A stretch of DNA of 64,000 nt from Lutibacter agarilyticus (GCF_900188235.1 NZ_FZNT01000002.1:62001-126000); one strand, 5' to 3'. Counted from the first letter of the stretch, positions 35,155-45,035 are shown. Numbers and translations: made by a program. The notes: generated from the sequence alone by a model not told the origin.

Positions 35155-35976
35155 ATGGAACAAATCATCACCTATTTCGAAAGTATAGACCCAATTTTAG
35201 CGGCATTTTACGCAACCCTTTTTACATGGGGATTAACAGCTGCTGGTGCAGCATTGGTATTTTTATTTAAAGGGTACAACAGAGCCGTTTTTGATGGAAT
35301 GCTAGGTTTTACTGGCGGTGTAATGGTAGCTGCAAGTTTTTGGAGTTTATTGGCTCCTGGAATTGAAATGAGCCCTGGAGATGGATTTGTAAAAGTGATT
35401 CCTGCTGTAGTTGGTTTTGCATTGGGTGCGCTCTTTTTATATGGATTGGATAAAGTATTGCCACATTTACATATCAACTTTAAAGAAAGTGAAAAAGAAG
35501 GAGTTAAAACACCTTGGCACAAAACTACCTTATTAGTATTGGCCATTACTTTACATAACATTCCTGAAGGGTTAGCTGTTGGTGTATTGTTTGGTGGAGT
35601 TGCTGCTGGTTTTGATGGTGCCACAATAGGAGGTGCAGTTGCATTGGCAATTGGTATTGGCTTGCAAAATTTTCCTGAAGGTTTTGCTGTTTCTATGCCC
35701 ATTAGAAGACAAGGCGCTAGTAAATGGAAAAGTTTTATGTACGGACAATCATCTGCTTTAGTTGAACCTATTGCCGCTGTTATTGGTGCTTGGGCGGTAA
35801 TGACTTTTCAACCTGTATTACCTTACGCACTTTCATTTGCTGCTGGCGCAATGATATTTGTGGTTGTTGAAGAAGTTATTCCTGAAACACAACAAGATAA
35901 ATACACCGATATTGCAACGCTTGGATTTATAGGTGGATTTATTGTAATGATGACTTTGGATGTTGGTCTTGGATAA
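35155..35976 (+). CDS. ZIP-family divalent metal transporter
   Basis: The 273-residue protein has eight membrane helices and the two ZIP signature segments: TLHNIPEGLAVG (about 141-152) and GLQNFPEGFAV (about 169-179), with the His, Asn, Pro and Glu metal-site residues. ZIP proteins import Zn, Fe or Mn. It starts 1 nt after the DtxR-like gene stop, so the regulator and transporter are co-expressed, which favours Fe, Mn or Zn homeostasis. ZupT is the nearest named type. Confidence 0.9.
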   Translation: MEQIITYFESIDPILAAFYATLFTWGLTAAGAALVFLFKGYNRAVFDGMLGFTGGVMVAASFWSLLAPGIEMSPGDGFVKVIPAVVGFALGALFLYGLDKVLPHLHINFKESEKEGVKTPWHKTTLLVLAITLHNIPEGLAVGVLFGGVAAGFDGATIGGAVALAIGIGLQNFPEGFAVSMPIRRQGASKWKSFMYGQSSALVEPIAAVIGAWAVMTFQPVLPYALSFAAGAMIFVVVEEVIPETQQDKYTDIATLGFIGGFIVMMTLDVGLG

Positions 35977-35984
35977 ATTATAAA

Positions 35985-36098
35985 CTAGCAACTGCAATTT
36001 GTATTGCAATTCCCTTTCTTTTTAGATTTAAAGAAATACTTCTTTATTAAAAAAGCTATGGCTAACCCTAACGCTATGTAAACTAAAATATCTTGCAT
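35985..36098 (-). CDS. FeoB-associated Cys-rich small membrane protein
   Basis: This 37-residue ORF has one membrane helix (about 2-19, ILVYIALGLAIAFLI), a basic stretch KKYFFKSKKK and a Cys-rich end GNCNTNCSC. It matches the small FeoB-associated proteins often encoded after feoB in Bacteroidota. Its ATG overlaps the feoB stop by one base (TAATG), showing translational coupling. A role as a partner or metal relay for FeoB is inferred. It ends 8 nt from the convergent ZIP gene. Confidence 0.88.
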   Translation of the reverse strand: MQDILVYIALGLAIAFLIKKYFFKSKKKGNCNTNCSC

Positions 36099-38206
36099 TA
36101 ACTTAAAATATTAAACGCTATTATCGCTGATAAACAAGCCAAAATTCCCATACCAACTAATTGCAATATTGGCCATTTCCAAGTATTGGTTTCTTTTTTT
36201 ACAATAGCTAAAGTACCTATACATTGCATTGCAAAAGCATAAAAAAGCAATAACGATATTCCTGTTGGAAAATCAAATACTTTTTTACCTGTTGTTGGAT
36301 TTACTTCGGCAGCCATACGCTGTTTAATGGTGCTTTCATCTCCATCGCTATCTACATTGTAAATAGTTGCTAAAGCACCTACAAACACCTCTCTTGCAGC
36401 AAATGAACTTATTAAAGCAATTCCTATTTTCCAATCATACCCCATTGGCTTTATAGCTGGCTCAATTGTTTTACCCATATAACCTATATAGGAATGTTCT
36501 AATTTATACGAAGCTATTTTCTTTTGAAGTTCTTCTTTTGAAATGGTACTATTTTCTTCTTGAGCAGCAACCGTTTGTTCTGCATTTTTAAAAGATTCAG
36601 GCCCGTTAGAAGCTAAAAACCATAAAACTATTGAAATAGCTAAAATTATTTTTCCAGCACCAAAAACAAATGCTTTTGTTTTTTCGACAACTTCATAAAA
36701 AATATTTTTAATTGAAGGGATTTTATAGTTAGGCATTTCAATTACAAACAATGTTTTGTTTTTAATTTTCAATACATGATGTAATAAAATTGCCGATAAA
36801 ATTGCAGCTGCAAAACCAAGTAAATACAAGGCCATCATTGTTAATCCTTGTAAATTAAGAAATCCAAATATTTTTTTATCAGGAATAATTAACGCAATTA
36901 AAATTGCATAAACGGGCAACCTTGCTGAACATGTTGTAAACGGAATAACTAAAATGGTGATTAAACGCTCTTTCCAACTGCTTATATTTCGTGAAGCCAT
37001 AATGGCTGGAATAGCACAGGCTGTTCCTGAAATTAATGGAATCACACTTTTCCCACTCATTCCAAATCTTCTCATTATTTTATCCATTAAAAAAACAACA
37101 CGACTCATATAGCCTGTTTCTTCTAAAACGGCAATAAATGTAAATAAAATGGCTATTTGAGGAATAAAAATAATGATCCCTCCTATTCCTGGAATAATAC
37201 CTTCAGCAACTAAATTGGTAAAAGTACCTGGTGGTAAAACTGATTTTGCCCACGAACTTAAACTTGCAAATGCACTATCAATTAAATCCATTGGGTAACT
37301 TGCCCAGTCAAAAATTCCTTGAAAAATAAATAATAAAATTGCCGCGAAAATTACATAACCAAATATTTTATGCGTTAAAACTCTATCTAAAACCCCTCTT
37401 AAATCGCTTGCTTTAGATGCATCAACGTTAAAAGTGTTTTTTAAAATTTCATTAATAATTTGATACCTTAAAATTGTTTCTTTATGCTGATATCTTCTTA
37501 TACAAGCGGCATCCTCTCTAAATTTTAAAACTAAAACTCTTTCTTCATCTGTTAAAAAATCAAACTCTTCATCTTGTGTAATTAATAACCAAGATTTATA
37601 CAATGGAAAGTTTGGAAATGCCTGTTTTAATTTTGTGAAATAGTCTTTATCAATTCTATCAGTAATATTTGCAATTGGTGTTTTATCTAAATTTTTATAG
37701 TCTAAAATTTTAGCTTTTAACTCTTCAATCCCAATTTTTTTTCTAGCACTAGCTAAAACAATCTTTGTTTTTAATTGTTTTTCTAATTTTTCAACATTTA
37801 GATTTATCCCTTTACGTTTCATTTGATCAATCATATTGATGACCAAAATTGTTGGGATTTTTAAATCTTTTATTTGCGTAAATAAAAGTAAATTTCTTTT
37901 AATATTTTCAACATCTATTACTACAACTACAACATCAGGATAAGTACTATTATTCTCGTTCAACAAAGTATCTAACACCAAAGTTTCATCCATAGATGTT
38001 GGGTTGATACTATATGTTCCTGGTAAATCGGTTATTTCAGCTTTTTTTGTACTATTTAATTTACAAATACCTTGTTTTTTATCCACGGTAATACCTGGAT
38101 AATTTCCAACCTTTTGTTTTAACCCTGTTAATTGATTAAATAATGATGTTTTTCCTGTGTTTGGATTACCTATTAAAGCAACTTTTACAACCCTATCATC
38201 GCTCAT
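36098..38206 (-). CDS. feoB: Ferrous iron transporter FeoB
   Basis: FeoB imports Fe(II) across the inner membrane. The 702-residue protein has the GTPase domain (G1 GNPNTGKT 13-20, G3 DLPGTYS about 59-65, G4 NMID about 123-126), the helical guanine-dissociation-inhibitor-like region, and two Gate domains with cysteines in SGTACAIPA and FTTCSARLPVY. It is 15 nt after feoA and coupled to the Cys-rich peptide gene. The length is normal for the family. Confidence 0.97.
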   Translation of the reverse strand: MSDDRVVKVALIGNPNTGKTSLFNQLTGLKQKVGNYPGITVDKKQGICKLNSTKKAEITDLPGTYSINPTSMDETLVLDTLLNENNSTYPDVVVVVIDVENIKRNLLLFTQIKDLKIPTILVINMIDQMKRKGINLNVEKLEKQLKTKIVLASARKKIGIEELKAKILDYKNLDKTPIANITDRIDKDYFTKLKQAFPNFPLYKSWLLITQDEEFDFLTDEERVLVLKFREDAACIRRYQHKETILRYQIINEILKNTFNVDASKASDLRGVLDRVLTHKIFGYVIFAAILLFIFQGIFDWASYPMDLIDSAFASLSSWAKSVLPPGTFTNLVAEGIIPGIGGIIIFIPQIAILFTFIAVLEETGYMSRVVFLMDKIMRRFGMSGKSVIPLISGTACAIPAIMASRNISSWKERLITILVIPFTTCSARLPVYAILIALIIPDKKIFGFLNLQGLTMMALYLLGFAAAILSAILLHHVLKIKNKTLFVIEMPNYKIPSIKNIFYEVVEKTKAFVFGAGKIILAISIVLWFLASNGPESFKNAEQTVAAQEENSTISKEELQKKIASYKLEHSYIGYMGKTIEPAIKPMGYDWKIGIALISSFAAREVFVGALATIYNVDSDGDESTIKQRMAAEVNPTTGKKVFDFPTGISLLLFYAFAMQCIGTLAIVKKETNTWKWPILQLVGMGILACLSAIIAFNILS

Positions 38207-38221
38207 TCGTTGTACCGTTTG

Positions 38222-38446
38222 TTACTTAACTAAAGTTATTTTTTCTGCAGTTTCTTTTCGAATAGCCAAATGGCTGCCATTGACTTTAATATACAAAGGA
38301 TCGTGCATAGGTGCTTTTTGAATTAATTGCACTTCAATACCAGGTAAACATCCCATTTCCAATAATTTTAAAGGGATATTCTCTAAACAAAGTCTTTCAA
38401 TAAAAGCCTTTTCTCCTATTTGTAAATTTGCAATGGTTTTAAACAT
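38222..38446 (-). CDS. feoA: FeoA family protein
   Basis: The 74-residue SH3-like protein has the FeoA pattern ERLCLENIPLKLLEMGCLPGIEV and HDPLYIKVNGSHLAIRKETAEKI. FeoA interacts with FeoB and is needed for Fe(II) uptake. It heads the feoA-feoB unit. The promoter just upstream contains an inverted repeat like the one in the dtxR/TonB region. Confidence 0.94.
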   Translation of the reverse strand: MFKTIANLQIGEKAFIERLCLENIPLKLLEMGCLPGIEVQLIQKAPMHDPLYIKVNGSHLAIRKETAEKITLVK

Positions 38447-38475
38447 TATTAAGAATTATTATAAATAATATATAG

Positions 38476-38507
38476 CAAATATACTAAATTAGAATGATTC
38501 TAAACAA
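38476..38507 (-). promoter_or_regulatory. Promoter of the feo operon
   Basis: On the minus strand TTG (38507-38505), a 21-bp spacer and TATATTTG (38483-38476) fit the Bacteroidota consensus. The feoA ATG is 30 nt from the -7 box. Confidence 0.65.
38489..38503. promoter_or_regulatory. Candidate metal-regulator operator in the feo promoter
   Basis: TTAGAATGATTCTAA is a perfect inverted repeat with 7-bp arms, inside the promoter spacer. It shares the half-site TTAGA/TCTAA with the palindrome at 34433-34448, though with 5 rather than 4 bp between these half-sites. Control by the DtxR-like protein is inferred. Confidence 0.5.
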
Positions 38508-38521
38508 TGATAATTGTCACT

Positions 38522-39196
38522 TTAATTTGATTCAGCCTGCAATATCCTGATATCAGCGGTTAAACGCTCAATGTCTTTTAAATCTGTACCGTCATAAAAA
38601 CCTCTAATTTGCTTCTTTTTATCTACCAACACAAAGTTTTCAGTATGTACAAAATCCTGCAAACCTCCATCTCCTTCATCCAAAACAGCAAAATAACTTT
38701 TTCTGGCCAGCTTGTAAATATGCTTTTTTGAACCTGTTGTAATATTCCATTTTGAATCAATAACACCTTTTACATTTGCATAAGCTCTTAAAACTGAAAC
38801 ACTATCAATTACAGGAGTTACAGAATGCGATAAAAACATCACATCATCATCGTTTTTAAAAGTTTCTTGTAAAACACCCATATTGGTAGTCATAACTGGG
38901 CAAATAGTTAAGCAACGCGTAAAAAAGAAATCTGCCACATATATTTTACCTTCATAATTTGCTTGAGTAATAGTATCCCCATTTTGATTGATTAATTGAA
39001 AATCGGATACTTTGTGGTTACTTCTAATATGCACTAAAGATTCATCCACCAACCTTGGATTCACATCTGCAGGGTTAAAAACAGGTAATTTTTTTTCAGG
39101 GGTTAATAACGTATAGATTGCATAAATCATGATTACCGAGAAAACACCCATAATAGCCAATGTAGGTATTGACTTTTTAAAAAATTTTAAATCCAT
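38522..39196 (-). CDS. SCO1/SenC-family copper chaperone
   Basis: The 224-residue protein has an N-terminal membrane anchor (about 11-31) and a thioredoxin-fold SCO domain with the copper-binding CxxxC (CLTIC within FTRCLTICPVM) and a later His in VHTENFVLVD. SCO proteins deliver copper to the CuA site of cytochrome oxidase and face the periplasm. A -7 box lies upstream. It sits beside the iron genes, but no cytochrome oxidase gene is in view. Confidence 0.92.
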   Translation of the reverse strand: MDLKFFKKSIPTLAIMGVFSVIMIYAIYTLLTPEKKLPVFNPADVNPRLVDESLVHIRSNHKVSDFQLINQNGDTITQANYEGKIYVADFFFTRCLTICPVMTTNMGVLQETFKNDDDVMFLSHSVTPVIDSVSVLRAYANVKGVIDSKWNITTGSKKHIYKLARKSYFAVLDEGDGGLQDFVHTENFVLVDKKKQIRGFYDGTDLKDIERLTADIRILQAESN

Positions 39197-39216
39197 TTTT
39201 CTATAAAATTAGAAAA

Positions 39217-39224
39217 CAAATTTA
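39217..39224 (-). promoter_or_regulatory. -7 box of the SCO gene
   Basis: The minus strand reads TAAATTTG, 20 nt before the ATG. No matching -33 box is seen. Confidence 0.5.
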
Positions 39225-39319
39225 GCACAATTAGCAAACATACTTACTTTACTCTTCTAAAACTTTGTTAAAAGGAGGTGAACTTTATTTTTAGACTTTT
39301 TCAACTGTATTTAAAAACG

Positions 39320-39327
39320 TACATTTG
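39320..39327 (+). promoter_or_regulatory. -7 box of rseP
   Basis: TACATTTG lies 26 nt before the ATG at 39354. The alternative GTG start at 39327 overlaps this box and is therefore unlikely. Confidence 0.6.
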
Positions 39328-39353
39328 TGCGATTTTATTTTGAAAAAACATAT

Positions 39354-40667
39354 ATGGAAATATTAATTAAGGCATCACAATTTATTTTAAGCTTATCTTT
39401 TTTAATTGTTTTGCACGAATTAGGACACTTTATTCCTGCTAAATTATTTAAAACACGTGTAGAAAAATTCTACTTATTTTTTGATTATAAATTCTCTTTA
39501 TTTAAAAAGAAAATTGGAGATACTGTTTACGGTATTGGTTGGATTCCACTAGGAGGTTATGTAAAAATCTCGGGAATGATTGACGAAAGTATGGATACCG
39601 AGCAGTTAAAACAACCTGCTCAACCTTGGGAATTTAGATCTAAACCAGCTTGGCAACGTTTAATTATTATGTTGGGTGGTGTAACCGTGAATTTTATTTT
39701 AGGTATTGTAATTTATATTATGATTGCTTTTACTTGGGGAATAGATTACGTAAGCCCTGAAGGCGTAAAAGATGGTTTTGCTGTTAATGAACTATTTAAA
39801 GAATACGGATTTAAAGACGGTGATAAAATCACAAAATTTAATGGAGAAATTCCTTTAGATGTTACAGATGTTAACAAACATTTATTTTTAAGAGGATTAA
39901 CTTCTCTTGAAGTAATTCACGAAGACGGAAATACAGAAACAATAGCCATTCCTGAAAACATTGGCAGTATTATGTGGGAAAATGGCGTATTGGAGCCATT
40001 CACAGCAAGAACACTTCCTGTAATTGACACCGTTGTAGTTGATACTCCTGCTGAAAAAGCGGGCTTGTTAAAAGGTGATCGTATTATTTCTGTAAATAAT
40101 ACACCTATTGCATATTGGCAAGATTTTACAACAAAAATACGAACTTCTGAAGGCGAAGTTGCCATTGTTGTTGAACGAAATGGTATCAATAAAAATATTG
40201 CTATTTCTCCTACTGAAGACAGAACTATTGGGGTTTCAAATTTCAGACAAAACTCTGTAGATTATCAACATAAAGATTACACTTTTTTAGAAAGTATTCC
40301 TGTAGGTAACAATATTGCAGTTTGGCAATTGAAAGATTACATTACTCAGTTCAAATATGTTTTTACTAAAAAAGGAGCAACTAGTATTGGAGGTTTTATA
40401 GCCATTGGAAATATTTTCCCTGCAACTTGGAGCTGGCAAGCTTTTTGGAGCATTACAGCCTTTCTATCTATTATGCTTGGTTTTATGAATTTACTACCAA
40501 TACCCGCACTTGATGGAGGACACGTAATGTTTACTTTATACGAAATGATTACAGGTAGAAAACCTAACGATAAGTTTTTAGAATACGCTCAAATAACTGG
40601 ATTTATAATTTTAGTTGCGCTACTTCTTTTAGCGAACGGAAATGATATTGTGAAGTTATTTTCATAA
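39354..40667 (+). CDS. rseP: RIP metalloprotease RseP (site-2 protease family)
   Basis: The 437-residue inner-membrane protein has the zinc site HELGH (21-25), a PDZ domain (about 200-285, TPAEKAGLLKGDRIISVNN) and the second metal motif LLPIPALDGGH near residue 390. RseP cleaves anti-sigma factors or remnant signal peptides in the membrane. I chose ATG 39354 because the longer frame begins inside the promoter box. It ends in a strong terminator shared with mgtE. Confidence 0.94.
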   Translation: MEILIKASQFILSLSFLIVLHELGHFIPAKLFKTRVEKFYLFFDYKFSLFKKKIGDTVYGIGWIPLGGYVKISGMIDESMDTEQLKQPAQPWEFRSKPAWQRLIIMLGGVTVNFILGIVIYIMIAFTWGIDYVSPEGVKDGFAVNELFKEYGFKDGDKITKFNGEIPLDVTDVNKHLFLRGLTSLEVIHEDGNTETIAIPENIGSIMWENGVLEPFTARTLPVIDTVVVDTPAEKAGLLKGDRIISVNNTPIAYWQDFTTKIRTSEGEVAIVVERNGINKNIAISPTEDRTIGVSNFRQNSVDYQHKDYTFLESIPVGNNIAVWQLKDYITQFKYVFTKKGATSIGGFIAIGNIFPATWSWQAFWSITAFLSIMLGFMNLLPIPALDGGHVMFTLYEMITGRKPNDKFLEYAQITGFIILVALLLLANGNDIVKLFS

Positions 40668-40682
40668 GAAATATAACACTTA

Positions 40683-40720
40683 AAAAAAATGCCGAACAAA
40701 AATTTGTTCGGCATTTTTTT
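40683..40720. terminator. Bidirectional terminator between rseP and mgtE
   Basis: Exact 18-bp arms (40683-40700 and 40703-40720) with core ATGCCGAACAAA and a 2-nt loop have A7 and T7 ends, so both converging transcripts see a stem followed by U. Confidence 0.9.
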
Positions 40721-40763
40721 TACTCATATTTTAATGTTGTTACTTTATTGAAATAATTTCGAA

Positions 40764-42116
40764 TTAAAATCCTAAAATAAGCTTTGCTATTAAAAAGTAG
40801 ATTAAAATACCAAAAATATCATTACTAGTTGTTATAAATGGCCCTGTAGCAAGCGCAGGATCTATACCTCTTTTATCTAAAATTATAGGAACAAACGTTC
40901 CAATAATAGAAGCAATAATTATTACTGAAATTAAAGAAATAGCAACTGTCAATCCAACCTTAAATTGAAAACCTAAGAAAAACATTCCGGCAGACATTAA
41001 AAGAGCTGCAAGTACAAAACCGTTTAATAAACTTTGTAAAACTTCTTTAATAAGCCTTTTAAATAAAGAACCTCTTAAGCTATCATTTGCTAAACCTTGC
41101 ACAATAATTGCTGAAGATTGCACACCTACATTTCCTGCCATTGCAGCAATTAATGGTGTAAAGAAAAATAACACAGGATAATTGTCCATAGCCTCTGAAA
41201 AGCCACCCAAAATTGAAACACTTACAAACCCTCCAAACAGCGCTAAAACAAGCCAAGGTAAACGTGCTTTTGTTAATTCCAAAATAGTATCATCAGCTTC
41301 AACATCCTTTGAAATACCCGCAGCCATTTGGTAATCCTTTTCGGCTTCTTCTTTTATAACATCAACAATATCATCAATGGTAATTCTACCCACTAAACGC
41401 CCAATTTCATCAACAACAGGAATAGCTTCTAAATCGTACTTTTGCATAATTTTAGCAACCTCGTCTGCTGCTTCATGCACATTTACAGAATCTACGTTTT
41501 TAATAAAAACATCTGTAATTGGAGATCTGGTAGAAGTTGTTAATAAATCTTTGAGCGACAAACGACCTTTTAAAATATCATTGTCATCAACAACATAAAT
41601 AGAATGAACGCGTGTAACTTCTTCAGCTTGGGCTCGCATCTCTTTAACACAAGTTAGCACATTCCAATTTTCGTTCACTTTCACCAATTCCTTTGCCATT
41701 AAACCACCGGCAGTATCTTCATCGTAACGTAAAAGTTCAACAATTTCTTTGGCGTGCTCAACATCATCAAGATGTGCAATTACTTCTTCTTTTTGTTTTT
41801 CAGAAAGCTCTCCAATAATATCTGCTGCATCATCGGTATCTAACTCATCAAGCTCTTCTGCAATTTCTTTTGAAGAAAGTCCTTTTAATATATTTTCACG
41901 ATCATCTTCATCAAGTTCTGCAATTACATCAGAAGAAACATCATTTTCAAGTAACTTAATTAAATAAATTGCTTCGTCTGTTTCTAACTCTGTAATTAAT
42001 TCAGCTACATCGGCATAATGAACTTCTTCTAAAAGATGTTGAAGTGTTTCATTTTTTCCTTCAGTAATTAACTGTTGAATTTTTTCAATGTACTCTTTGG
42101 TAATTTCAAACTGCAT
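40764..42116 (-). CDS. mgtE: Magnesium transporter MgtE
   Basis: The 450-residue protein has an acidic helical N domain (1-130, many Glu/Asp), two CBS domains (about 135-255, [15 protein letters not shown] and [13 protein letters not shown]) and five membrane helices (about 285-450) with the conserved AGNVGVQSS pore segment. MgtE is a Mg2+-gated Mg2+ channel. The first 11 nt overlap the end of rsmA, so the two genes are coupled. Confidence 0.95.
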   Translation of the reverse strand: MQFEITKEYIEKIQQLITEGKNETLQHLLEEVHYADVAELITELETDEAIYLIKLLENDVSSDVIAELDEDDRENILKGLSSKEIAEELDELDTDDAADIIGELSEKQKEEVIAHLDDVEHAKEIVELLRYDEDTAGGLMAKELVKVNENWNVLTCVKEMRAQAEEVTRVHSIYVVDDNDILKGRLSLKDLLTTSTRSPITDVFIKNVDSVNVHEAADEVAKIMQKYDLEAIPVVDEIGRLVGRITIDDIVDVIKEEAEKDYQMAAGISKDVEADDTILELTKARLPWLVLALFGGFVSVSILGGFSEAMDNYPVLFFFTPLIAAMAGNVGVQSSAIIVQGLANDSLRGSLFKRLIKEVLQSLLNGFVLAALLMSAGMFFLGFQFKVGLTVAISLISVIIIASIIGTFVPIILDKRGIDPALATGPFITTSNDIFGILIYFLIAKLILGF

Positions 42117-42882
42117 CTTTTTCTATTTTAGAAGTCAAACTAATGAATTCTTGAACTGATAATTGTTCAGGACGTTTGCCAAAGATACTATCTTCTCTTA
42201 GATTATCAGATAAATTCATAGTTTTTAAACTATTTCGCAATGTTTTTCTACGTTGCTGAAAGGCTGTTTTTACTACTCGAAAAAATAATTTTTCATTTAC
42301 CGGAAGTGTGTAATTTTCTTTTCTAATTAAACGTATTACTCCCGAATCAACTTTAGGAGGCGGGTTAAAAACAGTTGGCGGAACAGTAAATAAATATTCA
42401 ACATCATAAAAGGCCTGTGTTAAAACAGATAGAATCCCGTACACTTTACTACCTTCTTTTTCGGCAATTCTTTGCGCGACTTCCTTTTGAAACATTCCTG
42501 AAAATTCAGGTATTTGATGGCGATTTTCTAAGGTTTTAAAAACTATTTGTGTTGAAATATTATAAGGGAAATTCCCAATAATTGCCACCTGTTCTTCACC
42601 AAAAAACTCGGTTAAATCAATTTTCAAAAAATCTTCTGAAATAATTCTGTTAGCTAAGTTTAAGTAATGCGCTTGTAAATACTCAACCGACTCTGTATCG
42701 ATTTCAATAACATGTGTAATCAATGGTTTTTTGAGCAAATATTTGGTTAAAACACCCATACCAGGACCAATTTCTAACACATTTTTGTATCCTGTTTCTG
42801 TTAAGCTATCAGCAATTTGCTGTGCAATTAATTCATCTTTTAAAAAATGTTGCCCTAGGTGTTTTTTTGCTCTTACGCTCAT
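42106..42882 (-). CDS. rsmA: 16S rRNA dimethyladenosine transferase (KsgA)
   Basis: RsmA dimethylates two adjacent adenosines near the 3' end of 16S rRNA late in 30S assembly. The 258-residue protein has the SAM motif [11 protein letters not shown] (36-46), the target-base motif NFPYNIST, and the C-terminal RRKTLRNSL. The spacing to the DUF4286 gene is 4 nt and to mgtE an 11-nt overlap, so three genes form one unit. Confidence 0.96.
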   Translation of the reverse strand: MSVRAKKHLGQHFLKDELIAQQIADSLTETGYKNVLEIGPGMGVLTKYLLKKPLITHVIEIDTESVEYLQAHYLNLANRIISEDFLKIDLTEFFGEEQVAIIGNFPYNISTQIVFKTLENRHQIPEFSGMFQKEVAQRIAEKEGSKVYGILSVLTQAFYDVEYLFTVPPTVFNPPPKVDSGVIRLIRKENYTLPVNEKLFFRVVKTAFQQRRKTLRNSLKTMNLSDNLREDSIFGKRPEQLSVQEFISLTSKIEKDAV

Positions 42883-42886
42883 AAAT

Positions 42887-43219
42887 TTAGTTTTTTGTAG
42901 CCATGCTAAACTGCTCGCTAATTACTTTTAATTCGGTTCTAAAAGCCAAAATTTGATCTTTAAACAAACTCACAGCCTCATTTCTAAGCCTTGAAGCATC
43001 ATCTTGGTAATATTCTTCTAGCGTATCTAAACTATCTGTTGTGTATTGTACAGCATAAGTTGTACCTCCCATTTCCTCTTCAACCAACACTTGACTCATT
43101 TTAGCGTTGCTAAATTTACCTGTATTTAACATATCAGGAATGTGTTTTGATTTCATCCATTGAAGCCACTGGTCATGCACCTGTTCAGACACATTTGTTG
43201 TTACGTTGTATATATACAT
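42887..43219 (-). CDS. DUF4286 family protein
   Basis: The 110-residue protein is a small alpha/beta protein with [20 protein letters not shown] and a C-terminal helix. It has no signal peptide and resembles the DUF4286 family of ferredoxin-like/dimeric barrel shape. No function is established. It precedes rsmA by 4 nt and follows the TPR gene by 21 nt. Confidence 0.85.
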   Translation of the reverse strand: MYIYNVTTNVSEQVHDQWLQWMKSKHIPDMLNTGKFSNAKMSQVLVEEEMGGTTYAVQYTTDSLDTLEEYYQDDASRLRNEAVSLFKDQILAFRTELKVISEQFSMATKN

Positions 43220-43240
43220 TTTAAAATTGTTTTATTATTT

Positions 43241-45016
43241 TTAATTGATATTATCTCCCCTTAAATTTCTGAATTTTTTCCGAGCATCTACTAAAAATAT
43301 ACTCGATGGATATTCAAAAATTATAAGTTGATAATATATTATTGCTTTTTCAGTATCATTTAATTTGTTCACATACAATTCAGCTAAATTGTAAATGGCA
43401 TTGTCAACTAAAATATCATCTTTATTTAATTCAATAATTGCCAAATAATTAGTTTCAGCTTTTGTAAAATTAGCTGTTTTTTCAAACAATGTTGCTTGTA
43501 AAAACAAAGCTTCGTCTACTATAGAATGTTCTTTATAATTATCTAAAACTACCTGCAACGTATCAATAGCTTGTTTGTTTTTATGTTGGTAAGCCAACAA
43601 TTCAGCAGTTGCATATTTTTGCAAAGCCACTCTTAAACTATCTTTTACAACATTATCGGTAATTAATAAATTTAAACCTAAGGCATCATTAGAAATTAAT
43701 TGTGATGTTGAATTTTTCAACACTTTTAATTGTGATTGCGCCCATTCAAAATCGCCTTTAAAATAAGATGTTTGCGCTATTTTAAAACGTGCAGTTTGCC
43801 CAATCTCATGATTCTTTAAACTATTTTGAACTTGTGTATAATAAATTAAAGCAGTGCTGAACTGATTTGTAAATACTAAAATATCGGCTAATTTGGTTTT
43901 TACATAACCGTTTTGAAATTCATTTAAAGGTAATTTCAATATTTTTTTTAATTCGGAAATAGCCTTTTTAGGTTCATTCTTTTTAAAGGCTACAAATTCA
44001 GCATGAGTTACTTGAATATTTAAAGTAGCAATACTAGTTCCGTACTGTACAAATATTTCTTGAAATTGCGCTTCAATCTCGGTAAGTTCAGTATCAGAAT
44101 CCATACTAATTTGAAGCAGGTACAACTTCGCTGTTAGCTCTACTTCAACATCGTTTGTGTTTTCTAACACATAGTTAAAACAACTTTTAGATACTTCAAA
44201 ATCTTTATTTTCATAAGCAATTCTTCCAACTTCAATAATTGGATTTAAATCTTCAGAAACTCTTTTATAAACTGCTTTTTCTTGAATAAAAGCCTTTAAA
44301 TACTCTTTTTGCTGCAAAAACAACCAACTTAACAATTGATTCCAACTATTTTTAGGATTGTTTTGAGAGCGCTTCAACAATAGTTTTTTTAAAGAAACAT
44401 TATGTTCATTTTCAGGATCATCGCTTAAAAAACTACCCATATAATTTTTTGCTCTTGGCAAATAAGCCTCATCACGTTCAATCATATCTAAATAGGTATT
44501 GAACATATTTGGAATGTCGGCTTTTTCACCATAAATAGCAGCAATTTGGAAATTATAATTCGCCGAAGGATTTAATTGCATTGTTTTTTTATAAGCCACC
44601 AACGCATAATCTAATAAATGATTACCTTGAAATGTTCTTCCTACTGAATAGCCAATTGTTGGTTTCTCATCAATAGCATTTAATGCTTTTTCATAAAAAG
44701 GAATCGCCAATTCATTTTTGTATTGAAGTTCTAAATTATATCCTAAATCAACATACAAATATTCCTGATTAGGTAATTTATTTAATTGTGAATACATTAA
44801 TTTTTCAGCAGTTTCAAACTCTTCTAACAACTGATAACAATCAATTAAATAATTGGTATAGCTTGTATTGTACGGATTTTTTTCTTGTAATTTTTTATAA
44901 ATAGAAGCTGCTTTTTCGTACTCGCCATTTCTAAAATACTGATACGCCAATTGCTGTTCTTGTGCAACTATTTGCAAAGAAAAACAACAGATAATTATGA
45001 GTATTATTAGACGCAT
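43241..45016 (-). CDS. Exported tetratricopeptide-repeat protein
   Basis: The 591-residue protein has a signal peptide (1-18, ending VAQ) and many TPR-like helical pairs (e.g. AYQYFRNGEYEKAASIYKKL at about 24-43, and YNLAELYVNKLNDTEKAIIYYQ near the end). It has no enzymatic domain and probably acts as a periplasmic or outer-membrane-side scaffold. The partner is unknown. The -7 box TATCTTTG lies at 45043-45036. Confidence 0.85.
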   Translation of the reverse strand: MRLIILIIICCFSLQIVAQEQQLAYQYFRNGEYEKAASIYKKLQEKNPYNTSYTNYLIDCYQLLEEFETAEKLMYSQLNKLPNQEYLYVDLGYNLELQYKNELAIPFYEKALNAIDEKPTIGYSVGRTFQGNHLLDYALVAYKKTMQLNPSANYNFQIAAIYGEKADIPNMFNTYLDMIERDEAYLPRAKNYMGSFLSDDPENEHNVSLKKLLLKRSQNNPKNSWNQLLSWLFLQQKEYLKAFIQEKAVYKRVSEDLNPIIEVGRIAYENKDFEVSKSCFNYVLENTNDVEVELTAKLYLLQISMDSDTELTEIEAQFQEIFVQYGTSIATLNIQVTHAEFVAFKKNEPKKAISELKKILKLPLNEFQNGYVKTKLADILVFTNQFSTALIYYTQVQNSLKNHEIGQTARFKIAQTSYFKGDFEWAQSQLKVLKNSTSQLISNDALGLNLLITDNVVKDSLRVALQKYATAELLAYQHKNKQAIDTLQVVLDNYKEHSIVDEALFLQATLFEKTANFTKAETNYLAIIELNKDDILVDNAIYNLAELYVNKLNDTEKAIIYYQLIIFEYPSSIFLVDARKKFRNLRGDNIN

Positions 45017-45035
45017 TTACGCTTTATTATAGATT

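Noticed and set aside
35208-35702. Long minus-strand frame (164 codons) opposite the ZIP transporter gene
   Set aside because: It is rich in Pro, Asn, Thr and Ala as expected for the antisense of a glycine/alanine-rich membrane protein, has no recognisable domain, and the plus-strand frame is a clear ZIP gene.
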